Shown piece after piece: positions 1 through 9,217 of a stretch of DNA of 33,131 nt. Made by a program: the position numbers and the translations under genes. Every line of letters begins with the position of its first letter. The first letter of the stretch is position 1. This stretch comes from a virus: IMG/VR virus record IMGVR_UViG_3300035670_000817, positions 1 through 33,131 of that record; one strand, given 5' to 3'. The notes beneath the pieces were generated by a model that was given only the letters and a program-made list of their open reading frames with translations, made no database searches and had not been told where the DNA came from.

Positions 1-317
1 CGACCTAAATCTACCTGTTTCCAATTGGTACCTGTTGATACTGTTTGTACTGGAGAGGATTGGCTTATGGTTGAATCGTTACCTAATTGACCAGAAGAAC
101 CAAACCCCCATAACCAAAGAGTACCATCTGTTTTAATAGCAGCTGAATGCCTATAACCTAAACTTAAAGCGTCTATATAGAAATTTAAATCACCATCAAG
201 TTGCCAAATCGAGTCTTTCAGATTTGCTGGGAAACAGATGGAACTTCCGGCAGGAACATCCAAAGTTTCTAAGTAAGAATCTTTAAATCCGGTACAAAAT
301 GGTACGCCGTTAGGCAT
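1..317 (-). CDS. RCC1-repeat tail protein, partial (C-terminus beyond window)
   Basis: This gene starts at ATG 317 and runs off the left edge, so only about 105 residues are visible. The first 55 or so residues (MPNGVPFCTGFK...) are unrelated to the propeller and include a segment reading DSIWQLDGDLNFYIDALSLG. A first RCC1-type repeat follows with the signature HSAAIKTDGTLWLWG, then GQLGNDST and SSPVQTVSTGTNWKQVDLG. The repeat is nearly identical to those of the gene at 996-2165, so the two are paralogues. A GAGGG Shine-Dalgarno lies about 7 bases before the start, and the preceding gene ends 2 bases upstream, so both are one transcript. RCC1 repeats form beta-propellers; in a phage tail locus a receptor-binding or fibre-tip role is likely, but this is inference from position. 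Confidence 0.8.
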   Translation of the reverse strand, partial: MPNGVPFCTGFKDSYLETLDVPAGSSICFPANLKDSIWQLDGDLNFYIDALSLGYRHSAAIKTDGTLWLWGFGSSGQLGNDSTISQSSPVQTVSTGTNWKQVDLG

Positions 318-319
318 TC

Positions 320-964
320 TTAACCCTCAGTTAAAGACACAGAAGTGAGTTCTGCGTGAGTTGCTGATGCGTCGAGTGTCATTGCTTTGCCAAGTTCCCA
401 TGCAAACGCAGACTGAACATGATTGTTGACTGCATTGACAACATCTAACATTTCTGATTTCGTTAATGTCATCCAACCTTCTGGAAATTTCCATTCGATT
501 GTGTCAGAATCACCCATCAGAAGATACTTTTGTGCATAGAGTTCTCTGTCACCACGCATTGTTGTCAGAGAAACTTCCTGTCCTTGTAATGTGACTTTAA
601 CACCAGAGACTTCTTTTTCATATCTCTTTGCAGCAAGTTCTTGTTTGATTTCACCACGAACAATGTCGATGTTCTTATATTCAACATTATAAGTTGCAGT
701 TGCTTCATTCTCGGTATAAGACCAATAAGGACCTACAAGAAACTGGGTTTTGGGGTCATGGTCCGGAGTAACAAAAGTGACTGGTCTAACTCGAACATTT
801 TCAACAATGTCGTAAGGAACTCTGTCTTTATCTGTATCTTTTATGACTGGTCTGAATGGAAGGTCTAAGTCTGTTTGAAGAACCGATGCGATGAATCTTG
901 GATTCCATTCGATTGGTCCGAGAAGAACTTCGTCATAGTCATGATGATGTGTGATTACATACAT
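320..964 (-). CDS. DUF4376-type tail fibre/tail accessory protein
   Basis: A 214-residue protein whose C-terminal half (residues about 100-205) has the layout of the DUF4376 family seen in phage tail fibre loci: RGEIKQELAAKRYEKEVSGV, then a short strand region, then IEWKFPEGWMTLTKSEM and a helix with NAVNNHVQSAFAWE. The N-terminal part starts MYVITHHHDYDEVLLGPIEW, a short beta-rich stretch. It sits between two RCC1-repeat genes, with a GGAG ribosome site 10 bases before the ATG. The function of DUF4376 is not established; association with tail fibres or with chaperoning fibre assembly is inferred from neighbourhood. No frameshift or truncation is visible. Confidence 0.7.
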   Translation of the reverse strand: MYVITHHHDYDEVLLGPIEWNPRFIASVLQTDLDLPFRPVIKDTDKDRVPYDIVENVRVRPVTFVTPDHDPKTQFLVGPYWSYTENEATATYNVEYKNIDIVRGEIKQELAAKRYEKEVSGVKVTLQGQEVSLTTMRGDRELYAQKYLLMGDSDTIEWKFPEGWMTLTKSEMLDVVNAVNNHVQSAFAWELGKAMTLDASATHAELTSVSLTEG

Positions 965-992
965 TTTAATTGAATCTCCATAGTTAACTCTC

Positions 993-1000
993 TATTTAGA
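993..1000 (-). promoter_or_regulatory. Candidate T4-like late promoter -10 element (TCTAAATA)
   Basis: The minus strand reads TCTAAATA here, close to the T4 late consensus TATAAATA. It lies 28 bases upstream of the ATG at 964, leaving room for a short leader that carries the GGAG ribosome site. It overlaps the stop codon of the upstream gene. Supported only by the match and the spacing. Confidence 0.35.
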
Positions 1001-2165
1001 ATTCTGTGAAGGTAACAGCACCTGAATGATAAACACCTAAACTGACTTGTTTCCAATTGGTACCTGTGGTTATTGTTTGTACTGGTGATGATTGGTCTAC
1101 TGCTGAATTGTTACCAAATACACCACATCTATTTCTACCCCATAACCAGAGTGTACCATCTGTCTTGATAGCAGCTGCGTGACATGTGCTCATACACACT
1201 TGTTTCCAATTGTTGCCCGTAGTTATTGTTTGAACCGGAGAACTTGAACCCGTTGTTGAATTGTTACCTAATTTACCACAAGAACCAGGGCCCCATAACC
1301 ATAAGGTACCGTCCGTTTTAATACCAGCTACTGATACGGATCCAAGACCACCGTGTCCTAAACTGACTTGTTTCCAGTTAGTTCCTGTTGATACTGTTTG
1401 GACCGGACTACTTCGAAGAGTGGAACCTGGATCAGAACCCCATAACCAGAGAGTACCATCTGTTTTAATAGCAGCTGCTGATGCACCACCACCCAAAGAT
1501 ACCTGCTTCCAATTCGTATCGGTTGATACTGTTTGGACTGGTGATGAACTGTTTAGTGATGAATTGTTACCTAATTGACCATATTTTCCACATCCCCACA
1601 ACCAAAGCGTACCATCTGTCTTTACAGCAGCTGAATGACCCGAACTTATACTGATTTGTTTCCAATTGGTACCTGTGGATACTGTTTGTACCGGAGAGGA
1701 TCGAATTAGTGTTGAATTGTTACCTAAATTACCACTAAAGCCTTCACCCCATAACCAAAGAGTTCCATCGGTTTTTATAGCAGCTGAGTGATAAACACCT
1801 AAACTAACTTGTTTCCAATTGGTACCTGTGGATACTGTTTGTACTGGAGAGGAACGAGATGTTGTTGAATTATTGCCTAATCTGCCACAAGCAGCATTAC
1901 CCCACAACCAGAGTGTACCATCTGTTTTAATAGCAGCTGAGTGAGAAAAAAGTGCGAATCCTGCATCAAATTGTTTCCAATTGTTACCTGTTGATACTGT
2001 TTGTACTGGAGAAGAACGGTCTGTTGTTGTATTGGTACCTAATGTGCCAACACCTCCATCCGCACCCCACAACCAAAGTTGATTACCAACATACCTGTCA
2101 ATAATCTCGGCTTCAGTTATGAAAACTTCTTTTAAGTCGCCTTGTCCGTTTCGAATAAACGCCAC
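996..2165 (-). CDS. RCC1-repeat (seven-bladed beta-propeller) tail protein
   Basis: This 389-residue protein consists almost entirely of RCC1-type repeats. The core LWLWG occurs seven times, followed in most repeats by GxLGNNST and SSPVQTVSTGTNWKQVSLG...HSAAIKTDGT. The N-terminus supplies the first strand (YVGNQLWLWG) and the C-terminus the closing strands (YHSGAVTFTEF), as expected for a circularly closed seven-bladed propeller. One repeat (SDPGSTLRSS) is shortened. The variation is concentrated in the loop just after LWLWG and around the NNST segment. Translation starts at a GTG (2165) with GGAGAA 7 bases upstream, directly after the stop of the S74 fibre gene. RCC1 repeats were defined in eukaryotic RCC1 but also occur in uncultured aquatic phages. 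A receptor-binding role is inferred from its place beside fibre genes. Confidence 0.85.
   Translation of the reverse strand: MAFIRNGQGDLKEVFITEAEIIDRYVGNQLWLWGADGGVGTLGTNTTTDRSSPVQTVSTGNNWKQFDAGFALFSHSAAIKTDGTLWLWGNAACGRLGNNSTTSRSSPVQTVSTGTNWKQVSLGVYHSAAIKTDGTLWLWGEGFSGNLGNNSTLIRSSPVQTVSTGTNWKQISISSGHSAAVKTDGTLWLWGCGKYGQLGNNSSLNSSSPVQTVSTDTNWKQVSLGGGASAAAIKTDGTLWLWGSDPGSTLRSSPVQTVSTGTNWKQVSLGHGGLGSVSVAGIKTDGTLWLWGPGSCGKLGNNSTTGSSSPVQTITTGNNWKQVCMSTCHAAAIKTDGTLWLWGRNRCGVFGNNSAVDQSSPVQTITTGTNWKQVSLGVYHSGAVTFTEF
1013..2090 (-). repeat. Tandem RCC1-coding DNA repeats (about 160 bp unit, seven copies)
   Basis: Near-identical DNA blocks recur in register with the propeller blades, for example copies of CCATCTGTTTTAATAGCAGC and of GGTACCTGTGGATACTGTTTG on the plus strand. 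The same blocks appear at 1-170 in the neighbouring paralogue. High DNA identity between blades favours recombination, blade gain or loss, and gene conversion between the two genes. The repeats are in-frame coding sequence, not CRISPR repeats. Confidence 0.8.
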
Positions 2166-3170
2166 TTAACGATTCTCCAGAGTTTTGATTCTTTCGTTTA
2201 GTTCTTTTATTGCTTCAATCAACACAGACACAACAACCGCATAATTGACAGATTTTGTTTCTGTATCAGACACAACTTCTGGAAGAACTCGTTCGACTTC
2301 CTGAGCAATCATACCTAATTGGTCAATACTTGAACCTTTCCAATTAAATCGCACACCACGAAGTTCAATGACTGTATTGACTGCATTTTCAATTGTTCGA
2401 ATATTTTCTTTTAAATTGAAATCTGAAGTGGAGTAGAAGTTGTTTGCATATAAATCTGCATTTTCGTCTCTGAGTGCAAGCGTGTTCGCAATTGCTTGTG
2501 TACTTTGAGCACCACCTAGAGAACCGCCAGTTGAGGTAATTGTAATCGTATTTGATGACGGTTCTGTGGTAATTGTAATATTATCACCAGCAGCAAGATT
2601 CAAAACCGTATTATTTGAAGATGCGACAACATCACTCTGGCCAGAAACCGCAATCGTGCTGAATATATTTCCGGAGGTTGTGTTTGCTTTGTCGAAAGCT
2701 GCTTGTGCATGAACATTGGCCGATGAAGCTAAATCGTATGCGTCATTAGCGCGTTGATATGCCAACGCAGCAATGATATTTGAGGTCGCAGCATTTGCGG
2801 CTAAAATTGCTAAGTTTGCAGTATCATATGCCTGCTGTGCCACAACTGTTGCAGAATTTGCAGTATCAAATGCAGAATTTACATATGAACGAATGTCATT
2901 GTAAACATTTACTGTGTTACTATACGTCGAAGTGGTGTTAATGAAAACATTTACCGTATTGCTGTATACCGCTGTTGTATTTAAGAAAACATTTACCGTA
3001 TTACTATACGTCGAATCAATGTCTACAAGATATACATTTGCAACAGTATTTGCGGTGTCTATAACGACATTTAGATTGTTTTCATAATAGTTTTGGTTTT
3101 CAATTAACGCCTGCGTAGCAGTTAACCATTGGGCAAAAGTATTGCTTGTTGTAATTTGTTTGATTGGCAT
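2166..3170 (-). CDS. Tail fibre protein with C-terminal S74 intramolecular chaperone
   Basis: A 334-residue fibre-like protein. Residues about 45-90 hold three tandem copies of a YSNTVNVFxNTT unit. Residues about 90-175 form an alanine/asparagine-rich helical stretch with AxDxAN spacing (AFDTANSA, AYDTANLA, AYQRANDAYDLA, AFDKANTT), typical of trimeric fibre shafts. The C-terminal 85 residues match the S74 peptidase/endosialidase chaperone domain: SDFNLKENI, VIELRGVRFNWK, LGMIAQEVERVLPEVV and a final coiled helix (IEAIKELNERIKTLE). In this family the chaperone trimerises the fibre and then cleaves itself off before the SDxxLKENI region. Directly upstream of the RCC1 gene and directly after the coiled-coil gene. 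No clear Shine-Dalgarno; translation is probably coupled. Confidence 0.85.
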   Translation of the reverse strand: MPIKQITTSNTFAQWLTATQALIENQNYYENNLNVVIDTANTVANVYLVDIDSTYSNTVNVFLNTTAVYSNTVNVFINTTSTYSNTVNVYNDIRSYVNSAFDTANSATVVAQQAYDTANLAILAANAATSNIIAALAYQRANDAYDLASSANVHAQAAFDKANTTSGNIFSTIAVSGQSDVVASSNNTVLNLAAGDNITITTEPSSNTITITSTGGSLGGAQSTQAIANTLALRDENADLYANNFYSTSDFNLKENIRTIENAVNTVIELRGVRFNWKGSSIDQLGMIAQEVERVLPEVVSDTETKSVNYAVVVSVLIEAIKELNERIKTLENR

Positions 3171-3377
3171 TTACTTGTCTTCGCTAGTTAATTGTTCCAA
3201 AACTTTTTTGATTGAATGGTTCTCATCAAGAAGATAATCAATCTTTTTTTCGAGTGAAGAAATTTTTCTATTCAATTCCTTTTTACTCTTGTAATTTAAT
3301 AAACTAGAATTGTCTCTATTTATCAGAGCGCCACTATCTTCTCTATAAACTCCAGGAATGTCTGTTTTAATTTCCAT
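3171..3377 (-). CDS. Small coiled-coil tail-locus protein of unknown function
   Basis: A 68-residue protein. The first half (IPGVYREDSGALINRDNSSLLNY) resembles short conserved proteins that I recall in marine T4-like phages, with a D-SGA-I-N-D pattern; the second half (residues about 33-63) is a heptad-like coiled coil (ELNRKISSLEKKIDYLLDEN). It starts 2 bases after the giant DUF4815 gene and ends immediately before the S74 fibre gene, so it is surely cotranscribed with virion genes. It could be a small structural or assembly protein; the function is not known to me. Confidence 0.6.
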   Translation of the reverse strand: MEIKTDIPGVYREDSGALINRDNSSLLNYKSKKELNRKISSLEKKIDYLLDENHSIKKVLEQLTSEDK

Positions 3378-3379
3378 GA

Positions 3380-6300
3380 TTACATTTGCAACGCAATGGC
3401 TTTCAGGTCGGTTACTCTAGGAATTACAGAACTATTTGTTGCGAGTAATCCAACCTTAACGGCAAATTGTTTGAAGCCACCAAAAGTAGAGCCATTTGAT
3501 GTGTATTCAAATGAACCGTAATCTCCACCTGTCATGTAAGATACAGGGAATTTGAACTTCAATTCAATGAAATTATTTTTATCGGAGAGTGAAGAGACCG
3601 CTGTAGTGTTTTCTCTCTCAAGTTCAATATATTGTTTTTCATCGAATCCTTGAGGGTCGTTTGCATTTCTAACTTTGACCCAAACTTTAACATCTGTCGT
3701 GGGAGGAATGTATGCGGACAAGTAAACAATTAAATCTTCCGCATCTTGGCCATCCGCTAAAGTGACGGTTTTTGAAATGTAACGATTGAGTAGATTACCG
3801 CCGCTCGGATTAGTTTCACCCGTAGTGTTTGAATTGACTATGTTTCTGACGGCAATTATATTGCTACCATCTAAGTCAAACACTACAGGAGAAACATATT
3901 CGTTTTCCGAAGTGAATGAGGCTGACAACTGTGTCGAATTCGCACCAGAATAACTTGAGACCTCAGTAGAGCGAGACTTAATAGTATATTCATTTTCGAA
4001 TTCTATCGTTTCGTCGGCCGGCAAAGTGGTGAATGAACTGTCTAGTGTTCCTGTAGATGTTTTGATACCCTTAAATCCGAAAGTGCAAGTTGTATTTGGA
4101 ATTAAAAGATTTCTAGGTTTGATTTGTACTGTTGAGTATCTCCACTCATTGATACTCGTAACTGTCGAAACATTATTTGAAGTCAAACCGCGAATACTTC
4201 CGTTGGCAAAGAAGTTGCCTGTAGAATCGGCCAACTGAATCTCTGAATTTGAAGCATAATATTGTTTCAATTTTGCAGTTGGATATGTGATTGTCGCAAC
4301 TGTTGCTGTTATTGACTTTGACACTCCAGTTGAACTGAATATCGATATTGAATCATTGGCCTCCAAATTGAATCCGTTCGTGTAGTAAGTTGATCCAGAA
4401 ATTGAAACTACATTTGAGAATCCATTTGGCCCACTAATTCTATCTGTAACAACAATTGTATTCGAGCCGACAACATTTGTGAGTGTGAGGAATGAACTAC
4501 CTTGAATTGTTTCTCCGTAGTTTGTGTATTCGCCTATAGAATTATTTGCGACTGTGAAGAATTCATAACCCTTATTACCGACAACTGCTTGTCCGATAAC
4601 GTTATTAGAGAAACTTGCTCTTCTAAGAACAAATTTCAAATCGACGCCATCAACGGGAATCCAGTTTAAATTATTATTTGTTGTGAAGAAGGTGCCAGTT
4701 AAGGCTCGTCCAGTTACAGGTGTTCTCGTAATAACATCGGTTTGGCCAACATTGGAAACCCAAAGATAATAATTTGGATTGAGACCCTCTGTGTGAATCA
4801 CAAATGCATATTGTGTATCGTTCAGAAGATATACTGGTGCTGGGAAAGTTACTGTGTGTGCAACAGCAGCATTAGAGGTAGTCACAACTTCACTAGACTT
4901 ATACCAAACCTCACTAAAGGGTACTTGAGTTCTTGTTATTCCACCATCTGGACTCATTTCTCTTATTTCAAACCAGATGCCAAGTTTGGGGTCTTTAGAT
5001 TCTATAAACACATCAGCCGAAGTCACGAAAACTCCAGGCACTCCTGGAGGAGCCTCAACTTTGAATGAATATGCTGAACACGATGGACCAAAAATCTCAA
5101 CCGTTCTTGTGCTAGGCAAAACTACTGTTTGTGTTTCAGAGACTTCTCTCTGAGTGACCACAGCATTTCTAGTCGAAACAAAAGTCCTTTGGCTAGTTGC
5201 ATTTAATCCTGAAGCAAAGAAGAAGGCCTTTGCATATGAGGACGCATCAACTGAATTTGTAGGATTATCAGTAAGAGTAACTTCCCTAGAACCAGTTCTA
5301 AATCTCTTAGCATTTCCTGCCGGCAATCTGAGATTTGCAGTCAATCTACCATCAGCATCAGAATATAAAGGATCTCCCTCCGATGGACTAGTATTTGTCA
5401 CACCTCTCGGTAAAGAGGACTGTTCGTAAACAGGAGTAATATAACTAGACATATTTTCGTTGTCGAAGTAGGTGTAATACCTTGTGTTTGCCTTTAAACC
5501 TTGAGCAAAAATCTTAATATTCTGTGGTCGAATGTATGGAATTACTGAAACATCTGTAATGAATGATCCGATTTCCTGAGTTTGTTGTACAGTTGTTACC
5601 GTAGTTTCAACACCAGTTCTTGTACTAGTCTCGGTACTAGTTGTCAAAGTTTCTAATTTTGTTCTTAGTCTAGATCCTGCTGCCGTTTGAGCTGAGGCAT
5701 AGTCATTGAACGTACCTAAAGAAGTTAGCCCAGAAGTTTTTTCGTTTCTATTTCCTTTACCTCTAGTATAAACATTATAAGTCGAAGTTCCAGTAATATG
5801 TGTTGACCAAGAATCCCAGGACGTGGTTATGGTTACTGGTGGAAGTGGGCTATTATCAAGATTGAAAGTTTTATCTACGAGGGTTGTATCAACCCAAACA
5901 TCTTGCGGTGGAGTTAATGTGATTCTTCCAATATATCTGTAAGAACTCAATTCCACATTTCGAGTTGTAGTCACTCTGTTTTGGCTAACTAAAACTTTTT
6001 CTGTATAGGGTAAAACAATTAAAGGACCTCTTTTTACTGCATTCGTTAAAGAAATGACGTTGTTACTATATTCGAAAGCGTCTAGTTCAAAATGTGGACG
6101 AATTACACCCTCTTTGTTGTCAACAGCGATATCATAATCTGGATTTGTTGTAGCACCAAGAGAATGGTCTAAAAATCCGTCAACAAAAAATCCGTTCTTA
6201 AATCTGTCAAGACCATTTTCGTCAAGTATCAATAGGTCACTAGCTGATTTTTCAAGGAGATTTACTGCGTTATAATACTCGAGGTTGTCTATTCTTTGTT

Positions 6301-9208
6301 GCAATACGTTAATGTCTTTCATTGTGTAACGACGATTTGATAGTGTTCTTGCGAGAACACCAGAGCTCTCTTTACCCAATATTCTAGCGTAAGTGTAAGA
6401 TAATGAAGGATATGGTGGTATAGACAAGCTTGCCAACACCATGGAATTTTCTGGTGTTGTTGGGAAATAAGGATTAATATCAGGGACACCCTGCACTATT
6501 GTTACAACACCATCAGTACCACAAATAACCATATCATTTCTTGCCAAATAATATTGGTAGTCTGTAATCAAATCAGAATCAGGCTTTGGAATTCTGAGAC
6601 CATTTGTGTCTTTAAAGATGAATGTGTTTGATGATGCGGGATTTGTTGTCGCATCGGAAATCGAAGTTGTATCATTTGCAGTTCTTTCCTTAACTGGTCT
6701 GAAATCTAAACAGTTTCTAAGTTCATATGTTGAACCTGTCGTAACAGACGTATAAACAGGAATTTCATGCGTAAATATTGTTGTGGTTGATGCGTTAGCA
6801 TCGTCAATTGGATAAGAATCGATGGAGAAATAACCCGCACCTAAAGAAAAGTCAGGATAAAAATAATCAAGTTCTACAAGAAGGTGTTCACCATTAGCTA
6901 AAGGCACTCTAGGAATAATTTTTGCGGTGTCGTACATGTCATCTTTTTGGCCACTATCGAAGACGAATGAACTTGTTACTAAAGTGCCTTGTGTGTTTGT
7001 AGTAAACTCTGAAGAGTCTTTTCTTATCTGGCGAATCTGAAACACATCCGAGAATCCAAGACTTATCGCACCAGTTTTTGAAGAAAGTGTGGTACAGTTT
7101 ACTTTGACATAACGGCTTGGTCTTAAAGTTTTTGCGATTTCTCTTGCAGTATTTCTTGTTGCACTAAACGAAACATTTGCACTTAATGTAGAAGAATATG
7201 TTTCTTTCAAATCGAAAGATAGTTGAGTGGTTGTTGTTCCTGTTACTGTTCTAGTTTCACCAGCAGCAACTCCTTTACCCGTCAAGTCGATAATATCACC
7301 AACTAGATAAGATTTTAGAGCTGAATTTGCGACAACCAAGTTATTGTCTATGCCGATGTTTGAAGTAAATGCTGAAGTTACAGTCAGTTGTGTATCTGAG
7401 ACAATAGAAGAAACGTATCTTGGGACATTAGCAGAACCAACATAAATTCTATCACCCACATTCAGCCGGGTAAAGCTAGTTCCTGAACCAATTACTGTGG
7501 TGCTAGAGGTACTCACATTTACGAAAACAGTTCCGGGTAGAGAAATGTTAGCTGAAGAATTGAGAGACAGTATAATTCCACTTTTGTCAGAAGTTGACAA
7601 AGAACCAACTCCATAAGAGTGTGTTTCTGGAGATGGAGAAACTGTTACTGTGAAAGTTCCATTTGTACCAACTGTTACACCATCCTCGGTTCTGAAGAAA
7701 GAAAATGTTGTGTCAATAGAACCATCAGAACTTCTGTTAGTTTTGGTAAAGTCCGATCCAAGTCTGTAAATTAAAGTCGATTCGTTTCCATTTTGAAGCA
7801 CCGCGTTGTTGCCTGTCAGAACAACATCAGCAAAAAAACTAGAAGTACCCAAAGATTTGACGTTGGATGTAAACGAGTTTGATCCACTCATAGAAACGTC
7901 AAAAAGATAAATCAAATAGTTTGAACCACTTCTGACGACACTTTTAACTTTTGCGGTGCCGACAACATCTCCAACTGGCGTAGTCGTGCTCAAAGTGTTA
8001 TTGGCAATTCTTCTTTCTGGATGATTATAGAGATTGACGGTAACAGCATCATCTAAAATGACTGAACCAACAACTTGGTTTGCGGTAATATAATTACCGG
8101 ATTCCAACGAAATAATTTCTGAGTTTACATTGACTGAAGTCGTGCTTTTTGGTGTTGTTATGTACTCTGTCTTGTCTTTGTTGACCTCATAACCAAAAAC
8201 GTATGCAGTACCAGGTTCAACGCCTACTGCAATTAAATTTGGATTTCCCGTAGTTAACAGGCCTTCATTTTCTCCGGTGTCTCTATGTTCTCTCGTTCTT
8301 ATCTGAAATCCTCTGACAACATAATTTCCTGACTCATCATAAGTTCTTTTTGCAAACTCATCTAAAATTCTTGAATATTGTGTCCTCTCTTTTACTTGAG
8401 AAATGACACCATTTTCTATGATAAACAATGAATAAAATTCTGGTGCCGTGGTTGTATCATCAAGTTCGAGACGAATTAATTGAGGAGATATTTTTAATCT
8501 ATCTGCACCAGGAGCAGAATAGTTGTATGATCCCAAAGCAGGATCTAAAAGTGAAGTGTCTTGTGAAGATGTGGTGATGGACTCGACAGCATCAAAACCC
8601 ACTTTACAGTCAGGCTCTTGGTCTAATGGATCTAATATGATACTTTGTTTCGAAAATTTACTGAAGAAACCGCTAGTGAATGCTATACCCTCTTCAATTT
8701 CGAAAATTGAACCTTTGCCTGTGGCTGAAGTAGACGTTGCCGTAATTGTTGAAGTGGTATCCTCAATCAACAATTCTTCACCGTCAGCAAAAACTGTTGA
8801 ACTATCGACTGCACCGGCCGCCGACACATAACGAACCATTAATACATCAAAAGAATAGTTCCACTCAGCCCTGTAAGCAACTTTGTAGACATATGCTCTT
8901 ATTCCTGTAGTTTGTCCCAAAACAAACTTACCTTCAAGGTCACCAATCGAAGATTTTAGAGAATCTAAATCGTTTGTAATTTTTACATAGTCTATGTTTG
9001 TGTCAATATTGAACAATCCTCCCAGAACAATTGAACCGTCCTTGAAGAAGTGTTGGCCAAATTTTTCAATTTGACTTTGAATTGCCGTTTGTAACTGAGT
9101 GAGTTCTCTCGCTTGAACAGCGAATCCTGGCTTGAAAAGGACTCTCTGATATCCTTTATTCTCATCAAAATCGTCGTAGTAGGGATTGGTGTTGAAGTTA
9201 TATGACAT
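3380..9208 (-). CDS. Giant DUF4815-type baseplate/tail fibre structural protein
   Basis: A 1942-residue protein, the largest in the window. Its N-terminus (YYDDFDENKGYQRVLFKPG, FAVQARELTQLQTAIQSQIE, HFFKDGSIVLGG) is the conserved start of the DUF4815 family found in T4-like cyanophages and relatives. The rest is rich in Ser, Thr, Asn and Val with repeated short beta-strand segments. A stretch near residues 980-1010 (RRYTMKDINVLQQRIDNLEY) looks like a short coiled coil. It ends in VTDLKAIALQM. It occupies the slot after gp8 where T4 has genes 9-12, so it is likely a peripheral baseplate or fibre-anchoring protein. AAGG lies about 9 bases before the start. No catalytic motif was recognised. Confidence 0.75.
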   Translation of the reverse strand: MSYNFNTNPYYDDFDENKGYQRVLFKPGFAVQARELTQLQTAIQSQIEKFGQHFFKDGSIVLGGLFNIDTNIDYVKITNDLDSLKSSIGDLEGKFVLGQTTGIRAYVYKVAYRAEWNYSFDVLMVRYVSAAGAVDSSTVFADGEELLIEDTTSTITATSTSATGKGSIFEIEEGIAFTSGFFSKFSKQSIILDPLDQEPDCKVGFDAVESITTSSQDTSLLDPALGSYNYSAPGADRLKISPQLIRLELDDTTTAPEFYSLFIIENGVISQVKERTQYSRILDEFAKRTYDESGNYVVRGFQIRTREHRDTGENEGLLTTGNPNLIAVGVEPGTAYVFGYEVNKDKTEYITTPKSTTSVNVNSEIISLESGNYITANQVVGSVILDDAVTVNLYNHPERRIANNTLSTTTPVGDVVGTAKVKSVVRSGSNYLIYLFDVSMSGSNSFTSNVKSLGTSSFFADVVLTGNNAVLQNGNESTLIYRLGSDFTKTNRSSDGSIDTTFSFFRTEDGVTVGTNGTFTVTVSPSPETHSYGVGSLSTSDKSGIILSLNSSANISLPGTVFVNVSTSSTTVIGSGTSFTRLNVGDRIYVGSANVPRYVSSIVSDTQLTVTSAFTSNIGIDNNLVVANSALKSYLVGDIIDLTGKGVAAGETRTVTGTTTTQLSFDLKETYSSTLSANVSFSATRNTAREIAKTLRPSRYVKVNCTTLSSKTGAISLGFSDVFQIRQIRKDSSEFTTNTQGTLVTSSFVFDSGQKDDMYDTAKIIPRVPLANGEHLLVELDYFYPDFSLGAGYFSIDSYPIDDANASTTTIFTHEIPVYTSVTTGSTYELRNCLDFRPVKERTANDTTSISDATTNPASSNTFIFKDTNGLRIPKPDSDLITDYQYYLARNDMVICGTDGVVTIVQGVPDINPYFPTTPENSMVLASLSIPPYPSLSYTYARILGKESSGVLARTLSNRRYTMKDINVLQQRIDNLEYYNAVNLLEKSASDLLILDENGLDRFKNGFFVDGFLDHSLGATTNPDYDIAVDNKEGVIRPHFELDAFEYSNNVISLTNAVKRGPLIVLPYTEKVLVSQNRVTTTRNVELSSYRYIGRITLTPPQDVWVDTTLVDKTFNLDNSPLPPVTITTSWDSWSTHITGTSTYNVYTRGKGNRNEKTSGLTSLGTFNDYASAQTAAGSRLRTKLETLTTSTETSTRTGVETTVTTVQQTQEIGSFITDVSVIPYIRPQNIKIFAQGLKANTRYYTYFDNENMSSYITPVYEQSSLPRGVTNTSPSEGDPLYSDADGRLTANLRLPAGNAKRFRTGSREVTLTDNPTNSVDASSYAKAFFFASGLNATSQRTFVSTRNAVVTQREVSETQTVVLPSTRTVEIFGPSCSAYSFKVEAPPGVPGVFVTSADVFIESKDPKLGIWFEIREMSPDGGITRTQVPFSEVWYKSSEVVTTSNAAVAHTVTFPAPVYLLNDTQYAFVIHTEGLNPNYYLWVSNVGQTDVITRTPVTGRALTGTFFTTNNNLNWIPVDGVDLKFVLRRASFSNNVIGQAVVGNKGYEFFTVANNSIGEYTNYGETIQGSSFLTLTNVVGSNTIVVTDRISGPNGFSNVVSISGSTYYTNGFNLEANDSISIFSSTGVSKSITATVATITYPTAKLKQYYASNSEIQLADSTGNFFANGSIRGLTSNNVSTVTSINEWRYSTVQIKPRNLLIPNTTCTFGFKGIKTSTGTLDSSFTTLPADETIEFENEYTIKSRSTEVSSYSGANSTQLSASFTSENEYVSPVVFDLDGSNIIAVRNIVNSNTTGETNPSGGNLLNRYISKTVTLADGQDAEDLIVYLSAYIPPTTDVKVWVKVRNANDPQGFDEKQYIELERENTTAVSSLSDKNNFIELKFKFPVSYMTGGDYGSFEYTSNGSTFGGFKQFAVKVGLLATNSSVIPRVTDLKAIALQM

Positions 9209-9217
9209 GAATAAACC

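Noticed and set aside
1013-2090. CRISPR-like spaced repeats
   Set aside because: Repeat spacing follows the 52-55-residue propeller blades in one open frame, so they are coding repeats.
1-2165. Diversity-generating retroelement acting on the RCC1 genes
   Set aside because: No reverse transcriptase, template repeat or adenine-specific variation was seen in the window.
4742-5429. Plus-strand reading frames inside the giant DUF4815 gene
   Set aside because: They are antisense shadows without ribosome sites, with compositions that mirror the real gene.
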